Shown here: one piece after another, positions 1-8,839 of the stretch
Layout: every line of letters starts with the position of its first letter
Position numbering within the stretch: position 1 is the first letter of the stretch
From: Paenibacillus baekrokdamisoli
GTDB taxonomy: Bacteria > Bacillota > Bacilli > Paenibacillales > Paenibacillaceae
Direction of reading: 5' to 3'
Assembly: GCF_003945345.1 (NCBI RefSeq)
Contig: NZ_AP019308.1
Location: 992,001-1,056,000, forward strand
Length of the DNA: 64,000 bases
The notes under the pieces: model-generated
Database searches by the model: none
What the model was told of the DNA's origin: nothing
The model's input: the letters and a program-made list of their open reading frames with translations, nothing else
Made by a program: the position numbers and the translations under genes

Positions 1-825
1 ACTGAGCGAGCCTATGGAGTGTACAATCCTTCCTTTTGTTTCATCGCTCAAGGGATGAAACAGGTTTTTCTAGCTGAGGAACGCTTTGAATATGGCCCTT
101 CCAATTACCTAGTTTCATCCATGAACCTGCCAGTGATTGGACAGGTCATAGAAGCTTCATCCGACGCACCATATTTGAGTTTGAAACTAGAATTTACCCA
201 GAATGAAATTTTAGAGGTTTTGCTAGACTCAAAAATTCATATCAATCCGAAGGAAAATGCTTCACGAGCTATGTTTGTCGGCCAGATCGATTTATCGATA
301 TTGGATCCAGTACTCCGATTAGCTCAATTGCTTAATCACCCGCAAGATATATCGTTTCTTGCTCCATTTCACAAAAGAGAAATTATTTACAGGCTACTTC
401 AGGGGCATTTTGGTGTTGCCTTAGCGCAAATTGCGATGGAAGGAAGCAGCACCAACCGAATTAGGGATGCAATCGATCACATTACCCTTCACTATGATCA
501 ACCTTTTCGGATTGAAGAGCTTGCTGAGATTGCCAGTATGAGTATTTCTTCATTTCATAGGCACTTTAAAGAAATCACCGCTATGAGCCCTCTTCAATTC
601 CAAAAACAGCTTCGTTTACAAGAAGCTCGGCGCTTATTGTTAACGGAGTCTGCGGATGCTTCTGAGGTGGCATTTCGGGTAGGTTATGAAAGTCCATCTC
701 AGTTTAGTCGTGAATATTCCCGTATGTTCGGTTCTCCTCCCAAGGCAGACATAAAGCGTCTGAAGGAAACATATGACCAAACACAGGAAATAACTGAACA
801 TATTATTGCTGGATCCAATGTATGA
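1..825 (+). CDS. AraC-family transcriptional regulator (5' end outside window)
   Basis: The reading frame is open from base 1, and the first codons (TERAYGVYNPSFCFIAQG) already lie inside the AraC_N-type sensor domain, so the true start is upstream and the GTG at 19 is not the start. The N-terminal ~150 residues match the regulator type often found beside oxidoreductases. The last ~100 residues hold the two helix-turn-helix motifs of the AraC DNA-binding domain (for example IEELAEIASMSISSFHRHFK and ASEVAFRVGYESPSQFSREY). It probably controls an adjacent aldo/keto reductase, of which only a remnant survives downstream. The stop codon lies inside that remnant, which suggests that a deletion removed the original intergenic region. 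Family is certain; the target is inferred. Confidence 0.88.
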   Translation, partial: TERAYGVYNPSFCFIAQGMKQVFLAEERFEYGPSNYLVSSMNLPVIGQVIEASSDAPYLSLKLEFTQNEILEVLLDSKIHINPKENASRAMFVGQIDLSILDPVLRLAQLLNHPQDISFLAPFHKREIIYRLLQGHFGVALAQIAMEGSSTNRIRDAIDHITLHYDQPFRIEELAEIASMSISSFHRHFKEITAMSPLQFQKQLRLQEARRLLLTESADASEVAFRVGYESPSQFSREYSRMFGSPPKADIKRLKETYDQTQEITEHIIAGSNV

Positions 826-1179
826 GAGGTATTCTGACAACTACTTTAATCAGCCAAGTAGGTGGAAACCCGTGCTCAGTAACATGGCTGATGCAGCGCG
901 TAACAGGAACGTTATTGGCAAGAAGCGCAGTTCGACGCTGTTGAAAAGTACCAAACCTGGTGCCAAGAACATCACTATGATCCAACAACGACGGCCTTGC
1001 GTTGGGTTACACAGCAACCGGGAATCACTTCCGCCATCATTGTTGCGAGTCGTCCGGAGCAATTGGACGCGAATCTGCGTGCTGCTGACATGGATAAATT
1101 AACGGAACAGGAGCTAGCTTTCATGGACGGTGCTATGTTAGTGATGATAGTCAAAAACCCCATTAACCCAGCTATTTAA
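806..1179 (+). pseudogene. Aldo/keto reductase remnant, 3' part with a frameshift
   Basis: Frame 1 from about 931 to 1179 encodes QFDAVEKYQTWCQEHHYD, then ALRWVTQQPGITSAIIVASR and PEQLDANLRAADMDKL, the typical C-terminal NADP-binding end of aldo/keto reductases. A short AKR-like piece, LDPMYERYSDNYFNQ, is read in another frame from 806. About 65 unmatched bases and a frame change separate the two. The N-terminal two thirds of the barrel, including the catalytic Tyr/Lys region, are absent because the AraC gene abuts directly. The final codons overlap the 3' end of the convergent PBP gene by 8 bases. It is interpreted as a decayed gene. Confidence 0.75.
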
Positions 1180-3244
1180 CCAATGACAAAGTCAAAGGAT
1201 GGGGCGTACCATCAAGTCCAACATATTGATCATACGCATCAAAAATCTGGCGGGCGATAGGTGCAGCGCCATAGGCTCCGAACCCACCGTCCGGAACGAC
1301 GACTGCAACAGCTAGAGTTGGATTCTCAGCAGGCGCAAATGCAATGAAAACGGCATTTTCTACTTTTTTGCGGTCTCCCACATCCTGCTCGGAAGTTCCT
1401 GTCTTGCGAAGAAAGTTATATTTGAAGCCTTCAAACCCTTGAACAGAAACTTTAGCCATACCTTGGTAAATTTCATTCCAATAGGAATCGGGGAACGTAA
1501 CCGTATTCAGGATTTTGGGTGTAAAGGTTTGAACCGTATTCCCATGGGCATCGACGATTTTATTAACAAACTGAGGCTGCAGACGCTTGCCACGATTAGC
1601 AAGCATAGCGGCATACTGGGCTAATTGAAGAGGCGTGTACCTGGCCTGCTGTCCGAAAGAGGCACGAACAAGTGCAGATTGCGCACTGCCTGTTTGGGTT
1701 TCGTGGTAATAGTCGATGACCCCTTTATTTTCTCCTGGAAGTCCACTTTCGGTTAACACCCCGAGGCCAAACTGTTTCATGTAATTGTCCCAGACGTCGA
1801 CACCTATATTACCCTTATACTTCTTATAGAGCTTGTTGCCGACTTCTTCAGACATGAAGGTATTCGAAGAATGGGCAATCGCTCCGGATGGATCAATTTT
1901 GCCATAGGCATGATTAGATGAATTATGAATAGAGACCTCCGATCCCTTGGCGCCAAAGGAAAACACACCAGTGTCATTATAAATGTATGACGTCGTGAAT
2001 AAAGCTTCATTCAAACCGATTAATACTGACAGTGGTTTCTGGGTGGAACCAAGCGGGACGAGGGACGATGGATGCCGGTCTCGTTGTTTCTTATCCTTAT
2101 AGGGCGGATAGACTTGACGTATCGTTCCATTCAGATGGTAATATTGAATATCTTCGAGAGCCTTAGTCGTTATCGTACCACCTGACCAGACATTCGGATC
2201 ATAATCAGGCATGCTGGCCATCGCTACAACTTTACCTGTTTTCACTTCCATTGCGACCGCATAACCCGTTGTGGCATCGTTCCCGTCATTAAGCGGTTTG
2301 GAGGCAGCATGCTTCATGGTTGAGAGATGGTTCATAATGGCTTGCTGTGTCTTCAGCTGAACATTCTTATTCAAGGTGAGAATCAAATCGTTTCCCTTGA
2401 TGGGCGGGGTTATGGTTGCTGCACCAACTATATTGTTCCGAGCATTGATCGGATAGGATTTGATTCCATTCTCGCCACGCAGAATATCCTGATACATATA
2501 TTCTAGTCCGTCAAAACCAACATCCTCGTCATCAGAATACTGAAGCTTTGGATTTTGCTCAGTTTGCTTGGTTTGATATTTGTCCAAGCTATCACGAGCG
2601 CCCTTGTATTTCTTGAGATAGCCTACGAGCTGCACAGCAACATCGGACTTCTCATAATGCCGTATACTCTCCTCAAAAATATCGAATCCGACTAAAGTTT
2701 CGCGCTGCTCTGAGAAGATGGCAATTTCTTGATTGGTCAGTCCTGCTTTGATCCGGCGAGGCACAGAGTAGCTATTTTGCTTATGCTCCAAATCAATCCG
2801 TTTCTTGATTTCCTCTATCGTCAATGCTTGCTGGGGATCACCGTATTTTTTGAAAATAAGGTCTAACTGATTGGCCAGCTTATCGGCATCTTCTTCTTTA
2901 AAGCCCGATTGAATTGTTAAGTATAAGGACTGTGTTGATGTAGAATAAGCAATTTGGGAGCCTGTTGAGTCAAGAATGTTACCGCGAATAGGGGGGATTT
3001 TCACAGGTTTCTGGCTCAACCGATCCGATTCAATCTGCAGCTGTGGGGAGTGAACGAATTGTAATAGAGCGAGACGTACAATAAGAATGCTGAACAGAAT
3101 AAAGGTGAAGACAAAGAAGATATTTAATCGCAGCAAAAAAGATCGTCTGTAACTCATTTGATTTTTATTCTGTTCATCAACTCCGGCCATCCGTAACGCT
3201 CCCTTTTGTATAGAGTTGGGACTGAGAAGCCCTGTAAGATTCAT
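1172..3244 (-). CDS. Class B penicillin-binding protein (PBP2/MrdA-type D,D-transpeptidase)
   Basis: A 690-residue protein with a short cytoplasmic N-terminus, one membrane anchor (about residues 37-60), a PBP dimerisation domain and a C-terminal transpeptidase domain. All three active-site motifs are present: SxxK as STQK in LVPLGSTQKPL, SxN as SSN in AHSSNTF, and KTG in LRKTGTS. It cross-links peptidoglycan outside the membrane. It lies on the same strand as rodA, the normal partner of a PBP2-type enzyme in the elongation complex. The start is uncertain: ATG at residues 19 or 30 would also leave the anchor intact. A hairpin at 3337-3374 lies just upstream, so it may have its own promoter. 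Confidence 0.93.
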   Translation of the reverse strand: MNLTGLLSPNSIQKGALRMAGVDEQNKNQMSYRRSFLLRLNIFFVFTFILFSILIVRLALLQFVHSPQLQIESDRLSQKPVKIPPIRGNILDSTGSQIAYSTSTQSLYLTIQSGFKEEDADKLANQLDLIFKKYGDPQQALTIEEIKKRIDLEHKQNSYSVPRRIKAGLTNQEIAIFSEQRETLVGFDIFEESIRHYEKSDVAVQLVGYLKKYKGARDSLDKYQTKQTEQNPKLQYSDDEDVGFDGLEYMYQDILRGENGIKSYPINARNNIVGAATITPPIKGNDLILTLNKNVQLKTQQAIMNHLSTMKHAASKPLNDGNDATTGYAVAMEVKTGKVVAMASMPDYDPNVWSGGTITTKALEDIQYYHLNGTIRQVYPPYKDKKQRDRHPSSLVPLGSTQKPLSVLIGLNEALFTTSYIYNDTGVFSFGAKGSEVSIHNSSNHAYGKIDPSGAIAHSSNTFMSEEVGNKLYKKYKGNIGVDVWDNYMKQFGLGVLTESGLPGENKGVIDYYHETQTGSAQSALVRASFGQQARYTPLQLAQYAAMLANRGKRLQPQFVNKIVDAHGNTVQTFTPKILNTVTFPDSYWNEIYQGMAKVSVQGFEGFKYNFLRKTGTSEQDVGDRKKVENAVFIAFAPAENPTLAVAVVVPDGGFGAYGAAPIARQIFDAYDQYVGLDGTPHPLTLSLVK

Positions 3245-3336
3245 TATATTCTATTCTATTTTTTGTAACAAATATATACTAAAAAGGTAGAAAATCTCTA
3301 CTGATGGACTCGCCCTAATCGGTCTTGTTAGTAAAT

Positions 3337-3374
3337 AAACAAAGCCTAGTCTCCAGGGGAGCCAGGCTTCGTTT
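3337..3374 (-). terminator. Terminator of the 54-residue acidic protein gene
   Basis: The arms AAACAAAGCCTAGTCTCC and GGAGCCAGGCTTCGTTT pair almost fully around a 3-base loop. On the minus strand the hairpin is followed by a T-rich stretch (GTTTATTTACT). It lies between the small acidic gene and the PBP gene. Confidence 0.65.
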
Positions 3375-3482
3375 AAAATATAAGAAAGTATAAGTTTCCT
3401 CTATACTTTGCTTATATTTCAGAGGGAAGAAACTTGCTTCGCCGCCAAGGATGGCGTAAGCCGTTTCTTCTTGTGGATTGGC

Positions 3483-3647
3483 TTATTCTTGCTCCTCAGC
3501 TATATGGGCTTCGGAATGCTGTTCTTCGAATACTTCAGCTGCTTCTTCAGCAGAAAACTCTGTATCCCCTTCACCTGGGATAGGCATCTTGTTAAACTCA
3601 CTTGTCTGAACTTCGGCTTTGGAGATTTGATTATTTTGCTTGCTCAT
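3483..3647 (-). CDS. Small acidic hypothetical protein (54 aa) between rodA and the PBP gene
   Basis: The frame is open from 3686, but the only good start is the internal ATG at 3647, preceded by AGGAGGTGTCAAC. The product is 54 residues, strongly acidic in its second half (EFSAEEAAEVFEEQHSEAHI), with no signal peptide or membrane segment. It is followed by a clear terminator. I do not recognise the family; the composition resembles small cytosolic or spore-associated proteins, but the standard SASP signatures are missing. Its place between rodA and a PBP2-type gene on the same strand is the only clue to a role. Confidence 0.6.
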   Translation of the reverse strand: MSKQNNQISKAEVQTSEFNKMPIPGEGDTEFSAEEAAEVFEEQHSEAHIAEEQE

Positions 3648-3791
3648 GTTGACACCTCCTCCATTAACAATATCAGCTAAGCTCACCTCAATAGGAACTT
3701 ACACATAGCGATGGAAGCTTTTTCTTCCCGTCCACTATTATTCCATGCGAGTGGACTCATTATGCTTAGTACTTGAAACATAGTCATCAAT

Positions 3792-4979
3792 CTAAGGGAG
3801 GTAGCGAAGGGGGTCGTTATTATCAGCTTCCACTTCATCGTAGATCTTGATATTCAGAACAAGGCCAATGGAAACGATATTAATCAACAAAGATGTACCG
3901 CCGAAGCTGATAAAGGGAAGGGTTATTCCGGTAATGGGCATGAGGCCGATGAGCATCCCGATATTCTCAAAGATTTGGAATAAGAACATGGCTGTAATGC
4001 CAGCGATGATGTAGGTCCCTTTTTTGGATGCCAGATTCAGTGCGATTAGAATCATTCGGTAGATGAGGAAAAAGTAAAGCAGCAGTAAAGCTGCACTGCC
4101 AAGGAATCCGAATTCTTCACCAATGACAACAAAAATGGAATCGGAATACGTGTAAGGCACACGTCCATTGTGAATGGAGCTGCCTTTGAGATAACCGTCT
4201 CCCGTCAATGATCCTGAACCAATCGCTTCAATTGCCCGCTTCGTATGATAAGTGGCCTTCTCAGAAGCCAGATCTGGCAGTAGGACGGCATCAATACGAT
4301 CCAGCCAGTAATCTTTATGAATAGACACCATATATTTGGTTACTTCCTCATGGTACTTAATGTAGCTATATAAAGAGGTGCCGCTAAGAACAACAACGAT
4401 CAATAAGGCAATTAAGGCATGCTTGAAACGAATATGACCGAACCAACAGACCACCACAAAGATAACCAAGTAACCAATTGAATTACCCAAATCCGGCTGC
4501 ATCAGGACCAACAGGAACGGAACAAAGGTGATGATGCCCATTGGCAGGATTTCTTTGAAGAAGCTCAAGGAATCTACATTTCTCTTGGTGAGGAAATAAG
4601 CCAGAAAAAGGATTAACAGAAGCTTGCATAGCTCAGCCGGCTGGAATCTAAGCCCTCCTGGCAAGGTGAGCCAGCCCTGAGCATTATTGATTGTATCTCC
4701 TTTGAAGAATAAAATAACTAACAGGCCTATACCGATTAGATAAAAGAAGGGTGATAGCTTCAACAAAATTCTATAGTCAAAAAACATCATGGCGAACAAA
4801 ACGATGAAGCCTAAACCGTAAAAGTACATCATTTTAATGTGGGAACCAGCAAAACCTGGATTGGGATTATTCAATGTGGCGCTATAGATACAAAATATAC
4901 TAATCGTCATGAAGACAAGCAGTAGGAGCAGGATCATCCCGTCCAGCTTGTTCATAATCTTCTTGAGAAGGAATCCCAT
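3792..4979 (-). CDS. rodA: SEDS peptidoglycan glycosyltransferase RodA
   Basis: A 395-residue integral membrane protein with about ten transmembrane helices and SEDS signatures: PAELCKLLLILFLA, MQPDLGNS, YSDSIFVVIGEEFGF and LMPITGITLPFISFGG. The Asp in YSDSIF sits where RodA proteins have their catalytic Asp. It polymerises lipid II into glycan strands and normally works with a class B PBP, here encoded on the same strand downstream. It could instead be an FtsW/SpoVE paralogue, but the PBP2-type neighbour favours RodA. A consensus SigA promoter lies about 60 bases upstream. Confidence 0.9.
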   Translation of the reverse strand: MGFLLKKIMNKLDGMILLLLLVFMTISIFCIYSATLNNPNPGFAGSHIKMMYFYGLGFIVLFAMMFFDYRILLKLSPFFYLIGIGLLVILFFKGDTINNAQGWLTLPGGLRFQPAELCKLLLILFLAYFLTKRNVDSLSFFKEILPMGIITFVPFLLVLMQPDLGNSIGYLVIFVVVCWFGHIRFKHALIALLIVVVLSGTSLYSYIKYHEEVTKYMVSIHKDYWLDRIDAVLLPDLASEKATYHTKRAIEAIGSGSLTGDGYLKGSSIHNGRVPYTYSDSIFVVIGEEFGFLGSAALLLLYFFLIYRMILIALNLASKKGTYIIAGITAMFLFQIFENIGMLIGLMPITGITLPFISFGGTSLLINIVSIGLVLNIKIYDEVEADNNDPLRYLP

Positions 4980-5015
4980 CCTTTACACCATCCGGTCACA
5001 GAATGTATCGTCTAT

Positions 5016-5044
5016 ATTATAGAATACAATTTCAAATTTAACAA
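5016..5044 (-). promoter_or_regulatory. SigA-type promoter of rodA
   Basis: Read on the minus strand: TTGTTA, a 17-base spacer, then TATAAT. The transcription start would fall near 5009, about 30 bases before the rodA start codon. Confidence 0.65.
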
Positions 5045-5258
5045 AAGTTACCTCATTTAGACGACGAATGTGAAGGAATAGTTTTGATGAGGAATGTTTT
5101 ATAATGAGGCAACAAACGAGAAAGCCAATTTGTTAGATGTGATTAAATTATCTCATAACACCTCCATTTGATGACTGGGTTATGGGACTATTACATTAGG
5201 ATTTGCCAATAGGTAGTTGTTTTGCGATAATGCGCTTATACATAAAGAGGATAAGGAT

Positions 5259-6353
5259 GTGTCTGATTTGAGTAATAAGAAGATTCTAGCTTTCATTGGT
5301 TCCTATGCAGATTCCAAAGATCCAGGACTATACGTCTGTCATTATGATGTAAATAACGGAGGCCTCGATAAGCTTGATCAAGCTGCTGGACTGCAAAATC
5401 CAACCTTTCTAGCTGTGAATGAAGCCACCTCCAAGCTATATGCAATTACAGAGGGGATGGATTCGAATAACCAACGCTGCGGGGCAGTTGCCGCCTATGA
5501 TATTGATCGAAATAGCGGCAAGTTAACCTTATTGAATAAAGAGAATACCGTACCTGCACCTACTTGTCATATTACGTTGGATCATTCCGGACAATGCGCA
5601 ATTGTGTCTAGCTATCATGGCGGTATGATTGGTCTGTCTCCGCTGCTGAATGATGGAACAATTGGCAGAACGTCAGATATTCATTATCACAAGAGCATGA
5701 TTGCTATAGAAGGTACAGACGCGCAGCGTCAAGCACGTGCACATTCCGTATTCATTGATCGTTTGAATCGCTATGCGGTTGCTTGTGATTTGGGCTTGGA
5801 CCGCCTCTTTATCTATAAGCTTGAAGCGGAGGAGCATCGCTTAACGCTGCATAAGGAGGTTCCCGTAGCGGCTGGATCAGGTCCTAGGCATTTTGCGTTC
5901 CATCCTTCTTTGCCGTATGGTTACGTGATTAGCGAATTGAATGCCACTATCATTGCTTATTCTTATGATGGGGAGCAAGGAGAGCTAGCTGAAATTCAGA
6001 CAGTATCGACACTTCCTGATGATTATCAAGGTGAGAATGGCTGCGCGGATATCCACATTTCTCCAGACGGGAAATTTCTATATGGATCAAATCGAGGACA
6101 TGACAGTATTGTGGTCTACGCGATTGATCAGTTAACGGGCAAGCTGACTGTAGTCGAGTATGCTTCAACTCTTGGCGGGCATCCACGTAATTTCGCGATT
6201 TCACCGGATGGGCAGTTCTTATTAGTGGCTAATCGAGATTCTAACAACATCGTAACGTTCGCTAGAGATGAGAAGTCGGGTAAGCTGACTCCGACGGGAA
6301 GTGTGCTCACCGTATCCAAACCTGTGTGCATTAAGTTCGCTGCAATTGGGTAA
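5259..6353 (+). CDS. Lactonase family protein (6-phosphogluconolactonase-like beta-propeller)
   Basis: A 364-residue protein of the 7-bladed propeller lactonase family (YbhE/Pgl, PF10282). Blade-closing repeats such as HISPDGKFLYGSNRGHDSI and FAISPDGQFLLVANRDSNNI are evident, as is the family motif GSGPRHFAFHPS. It probably hydrolyses 6-phosphogluconolactone or a related sugar lactone in the cytoplasm. The start chosen is GTG 5259, eight bases after AGAGGATAAGG; a TTG at 5217 lacks a binding site. It is monocistronic, divergent from rodA, and ends in a terminator. Confidence 0.85.
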   Translation: MSDLSNKKILAFIGSYADSKDPGLYVCHYDVNNGGLDKLDQAAGLQNPTFLAVNEATSKLYAITEGMDSNNQRCGAVAAYDIDRNSGKLTLLNKENTVPAPTCHITLDHSGQCAIVSSYHGGMIGLSPLLNDGTIGRTSDIHYHKSMIAIEGTDAQRQARAHSVFIDRLNRYAVACDLGLDRLFIYKLEAEEHRLTLHKEVPVAAGSGPRHFAFHPSLPYGYVISELNATIIAYSYDGEQGELAEIQTVSTLPDDYQGENGCADIHISPDGKFLYGSNRGHDSIVVYAIDQLTGKLTVVEYASTLGGHPRNFAISPDGQFLLVANRDSNNIVTFARDEKSGKLTPTGSVLTVSKPVCIKFAAIG

Positions 6354-6376
6354 TTCAATCTAGGATCGACAAATAG

Positions 6377-6421
6377 AAAAGAGCAGGATGCGCTTCAAGG
6401 AAGGCATCTGCTCTTTTTTTG
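6377..6421. terminator. Bidirectional terminator between lactonase and bicupin genes
   Basis: The arms AAAAGAGCAGGATGC and GCATCTGCTCTTTT (one bulged G) are followed by seven Ts on the plus strand. The minus strand also ends in TTTTC, so it can serve both convergent genes. Confidence 0.8.
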
Positions 6422-6497
6422 ATTTTCAATACTTTACATCATAAAAATGAAAAAGACCGCTGCAAGCACAAAGCGATAAATTGCGAACCACTCCAGT

Positions 6498-7676
6498 TTA
6501 AGCCGTTGGATATTTCACGACTGGCCATTTCTCCTTGCGCAGTGCGTCAAGCAACTCAGGTCCGACATGCAAATTGTCCCGAACTAGATCGCGAGGGGTA
6601 AGTGCCATCCATTGATTTAACGATATATCGACGAATCGGTCGCTCTTGAACATCTCCAAAAACCATAACGTTTGGTTCCCAGTATTCTGAATATAATGCC
6701 CATTTGCAAAAGGTACATAACCGACATCACCAGCTCTATAATCAAATGTGCGGGCGGTGCCGTTTCCAGCAAATACCGTCATTCGTCCCTGTCCGGTAAG
6801 GTAGTACTGCCACTCATCGTTATTCGGATGCCAATGAAGCTCTCTCATTGCGCCGGGTTCGAGCTCAACAAGCGCCGCCGCGATGGTTTTAGAAATAGGG
6901 AAGTTGGAAGAATCCACAATTCGCACGCTTCCTCCAGGCGTTTTAATTGGTGTTTGAGCAAACAATTGATGCTTGAAACTTTGCGGAATTGTTCCATAAG
7001 GGGACTGGACGGTCTGACTTTCCAGTGAACCGGGAATGTTGTCTTGGAAGATATAGACTTGCTCTGAGGGAATATGACTAAAAGCACTCTCAGGTACGCC
7101 GAAATTGGCTGATAGGACATCTTTTGGAGTATGCGCAAACCAATCAGAAATGGATAAAGTATTCAGGTCCGAGAAATTACCGTCATCAAAGACGAGCAGA
7201 AATTCGCACCCTTCTTCCAGTCCTTGAATGGAATGCGGCAGTCCTGCGGGAAAGTACCAGAGATCACCCGGGCCGACGTCTGCGATGAAATTTCTTCCTT
7301 CCTGGTCAACCGAGGTAATGCGCGCCCGTCCTAGCAGCATATAAGCCCATTCTGCTTGCTGATGCCAGTGGAGTTCACGCACACCACCCGGCGTCAAGCG
7401 CATATTAACGCCAGCAAGCGTAGTCGCAATCGGTAGTTCCCTTGCGGTGACCTCCCGTGACCATCCCCCGTGATTTAATTGCATATGTGCATCCGAGAAT
7501 GAAAATTTTAAGTTAGGGATCAAGCCGGCATCCGTAACCGGTGGAACTAGCATATCGGGGTTCTCAATATCTCGCATGACGTCCCGAGGACCGAAATCCG
7601 TCGCTCCGGCGCCATCACTCCTTATGGGCTGGGGTACATTTACGCTCGCAGCTTGAGCCATCGGTCGGTTATCCAT
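6498..7676 (-). CDS. Oxalate decarboxylase family bicupin
   Basis: A 392-residue cytosolic bicupin. Both manganese sites are complete: H103, H105, E109, H148 in the N-terminal cupin ([11 protein letters not shown]) and H281, H283, E288, H327 in the C-terminal cupin ([12 protein letters not shown]). E341 matches the second-domain Glu333 of B. subtilis OxdC. The N-domain lid reads S169-D-L-N instead of SENS, so the catalytic Glu162 position is Asp; this may shift activity from oxalate decarboxylase toward oxidase or another substrate. The start is the ATG at 7676, behind GAGAGGAG, six codons inside the open frame. An AraC gene lies 112 bases upstream on the same strand and may regulate it. Confidence 0.9.
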   Translation of the reverse strand: MDNRPMAQAASVNVPQPIRSDGAGATDFGPRDVMRDIENPDMLVPPVTDAGLIPNLKFSFSDAHMQLNHGGWSREVTARELPIATTLAGVNMRLTPGGVRELHWHQQAEWAYMLLGRARITSVDQEGRNFIADVGPGDLWYFPAGLPHSIQGLEEGCEFLLVFDDGNFSDLNTLSISDWFAHTPKDVLSANFGVPESAFSHIPSEQVYIFQDNIPGSLESQTVQSPYGTIPQSFKHQLFAQTPIKTPGGSVRIVDSSNFPISKTIAAALVELEPGAMRELHWHPNNDEWQYYLTGQGRMTVFAGNGTARTFDYRAGDVGYVPFANGHYIQNTGNQTLWFLEMFKSDRFVDISLNQWMALTPRDLVRDNLHVGPELLDALRKEKWPVVKYPTA

Positions 7677-7788
7677 GAGACAAACTCCTCTCAATTGGAT
7701 TGCTTCAAGGAAAATTCTGCATCCTCATTCAAGTAATTTATGACATAAGTCCCGTTCGTATGACCGTGTTTGAATTCAAAGCCTTGCC

Positions 7789-8697
7789 TCACAATCGGGT
7801 AACCGATCGTGCGATAACGGACTTCGCATAATCCGATGGGGACATTCCGGTCGATTTCTTGAAATCTCTAGAGAAATAGTGAATACTTCCGTAGCCCAGA
7901 AGGGAAGCGACCTCGGTAAAATTATACTGCTGCTCTCTGATGAGTATCTTGGCTTGCTCGATCTTCAATGTCTTGAAGTGCTCCAGCACGCCGGTCCCCA
8001 GCTGTGATTGGAATAAAGCCTTTAAACGCGTCTTACCCAGATGAAAGGCGCTGCATAGATCATCAAGACTTAAGGAACCAGATACATGTGCATTCATATA
8101 ATCAAGGATTTGTTGAACATTCTTTTGTTCAGCGGCTTCCTTATGTAAGGAGGATAGCTTGCTTGCTTCTTTACTAGTCATAAGCTCTTGGCCGCTTCTA
8201 ATAAGCGTAATAAACAAGATCTCCAAATAGGATTGGATGAGCTGCTCACTGGCAAAAGGAGCAGCTTGATTCCTCTTCAGTGCGTGAATAGATGGGCTGT
8301 CAAAGGGCGGTTGGAACGCCCGAAAGCCCTCTTGTACAATCATCGAGAGGAGGTTTCTCTCCCGATCTCCTAAACGGAATACTTGGTCCTCGAATTTAGC
8401 CATCGCACTGGACTGACATTCGAAGGAAATAACGATGAGATTAGGCGGCTTATGCTGCTGCTTGACACAGACCGTGTGAAATTCATCTGGTTTATGAAAG
8501 ATAATATCGCCCTGCTTCAATGTATGTGTTGTATCGTCAGCTTGAACTTCAACCTCACCTTTATCTACATACAGAAGCTCCCAGAAATCATGCTGCTCCC
8601 CTTCGAAAATAAACCCGCGAGCGTATTCGAAATAATGAAAAGAGATCAGCTTCGTAATGGAGAAATACTGCTGAAGGAGTGTTCTCTTAAATTTCAT
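7789..8697 (-). CDS. AraC-family regulator with N-terminal cupin sensor
   Basis: A 302-residue protein. Residues ~20-100 form an AraC-binding cupin (EGEQHDFWELLYVDKGEVEV, KQGDIIFHKPDEFHTV) and the last ~100 residues carry the paired helix-turn-helix domain (LDDLCSAFHLGKTRLKALF and FTEVASLLGYGSIHYFSRDF). Such proteins usually sense a sugar and activate nearby catabolic genes. It is divergent from the isomerase/dehydrogenase pair starting at 8840 and lies upstream of the bicupin on the same strand, so either could be its target. The 140-base divergent region includes an inverted repeat at 8803-8827. Confidence 0.9.
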   Translation of the reverse strand: MKFKRTLLQQYFSITKLISFHYFEYARGFIFEGEQHDFWELLYVDKGEVEVQADDTTHTLKQGDIIFHKPDEFHTVCVKQQHKPPNLIVISFECQSSAMAKFEDQVFRLGDRERNLLSMIVQEGFRAFQPPFDSPSIHALKRNQAAPFASEQLIQSYLEILFITLIRSGQELMTSKEASKLSSLHKEAAEQKNVQQILDYMNAHVSGSLSLDDLCSAFHLGKTRLKALFQSQLGTGVLEHFKTLKIEQAKILIREQQYNFTEVASLLGYGSIHYFSRDFKKSTGMSPSDYAKSVIARSVTRL

Positions 8698-8802
8698 TTC
8701 TACTCATCCTTCCATTGAAGCTAGCTGTTATTAGTTTAACATATTATCTTGGCTGTTCCGTGCAAATAATCCGGCTTTTTGGATAAAGGCTAATCGATGA
8801 AA

Positions 8803-8827
8803 CCGTTCTATAATTAGCGTAGAACGG
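8803..8827. promoter_or_regulatory. Inverted repeat over the -10 and ribosome binding site of the isomerase gene
   Basis: CCGTTCTA (8803-8810) and TAGAACGG (8820-8827) are perfect inverted copies nine bases apart. A TATAAT sequence (8809-8814) overlaps the left arm, and the right arm runs into the GGAGG site. No good -35 box is seen, which suggests activator-dependent transcription. It may be an operator or a 5' hairpin. Confidence 0.45.
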
Positions 8828-8839
8828 AGGATGAGAAGA

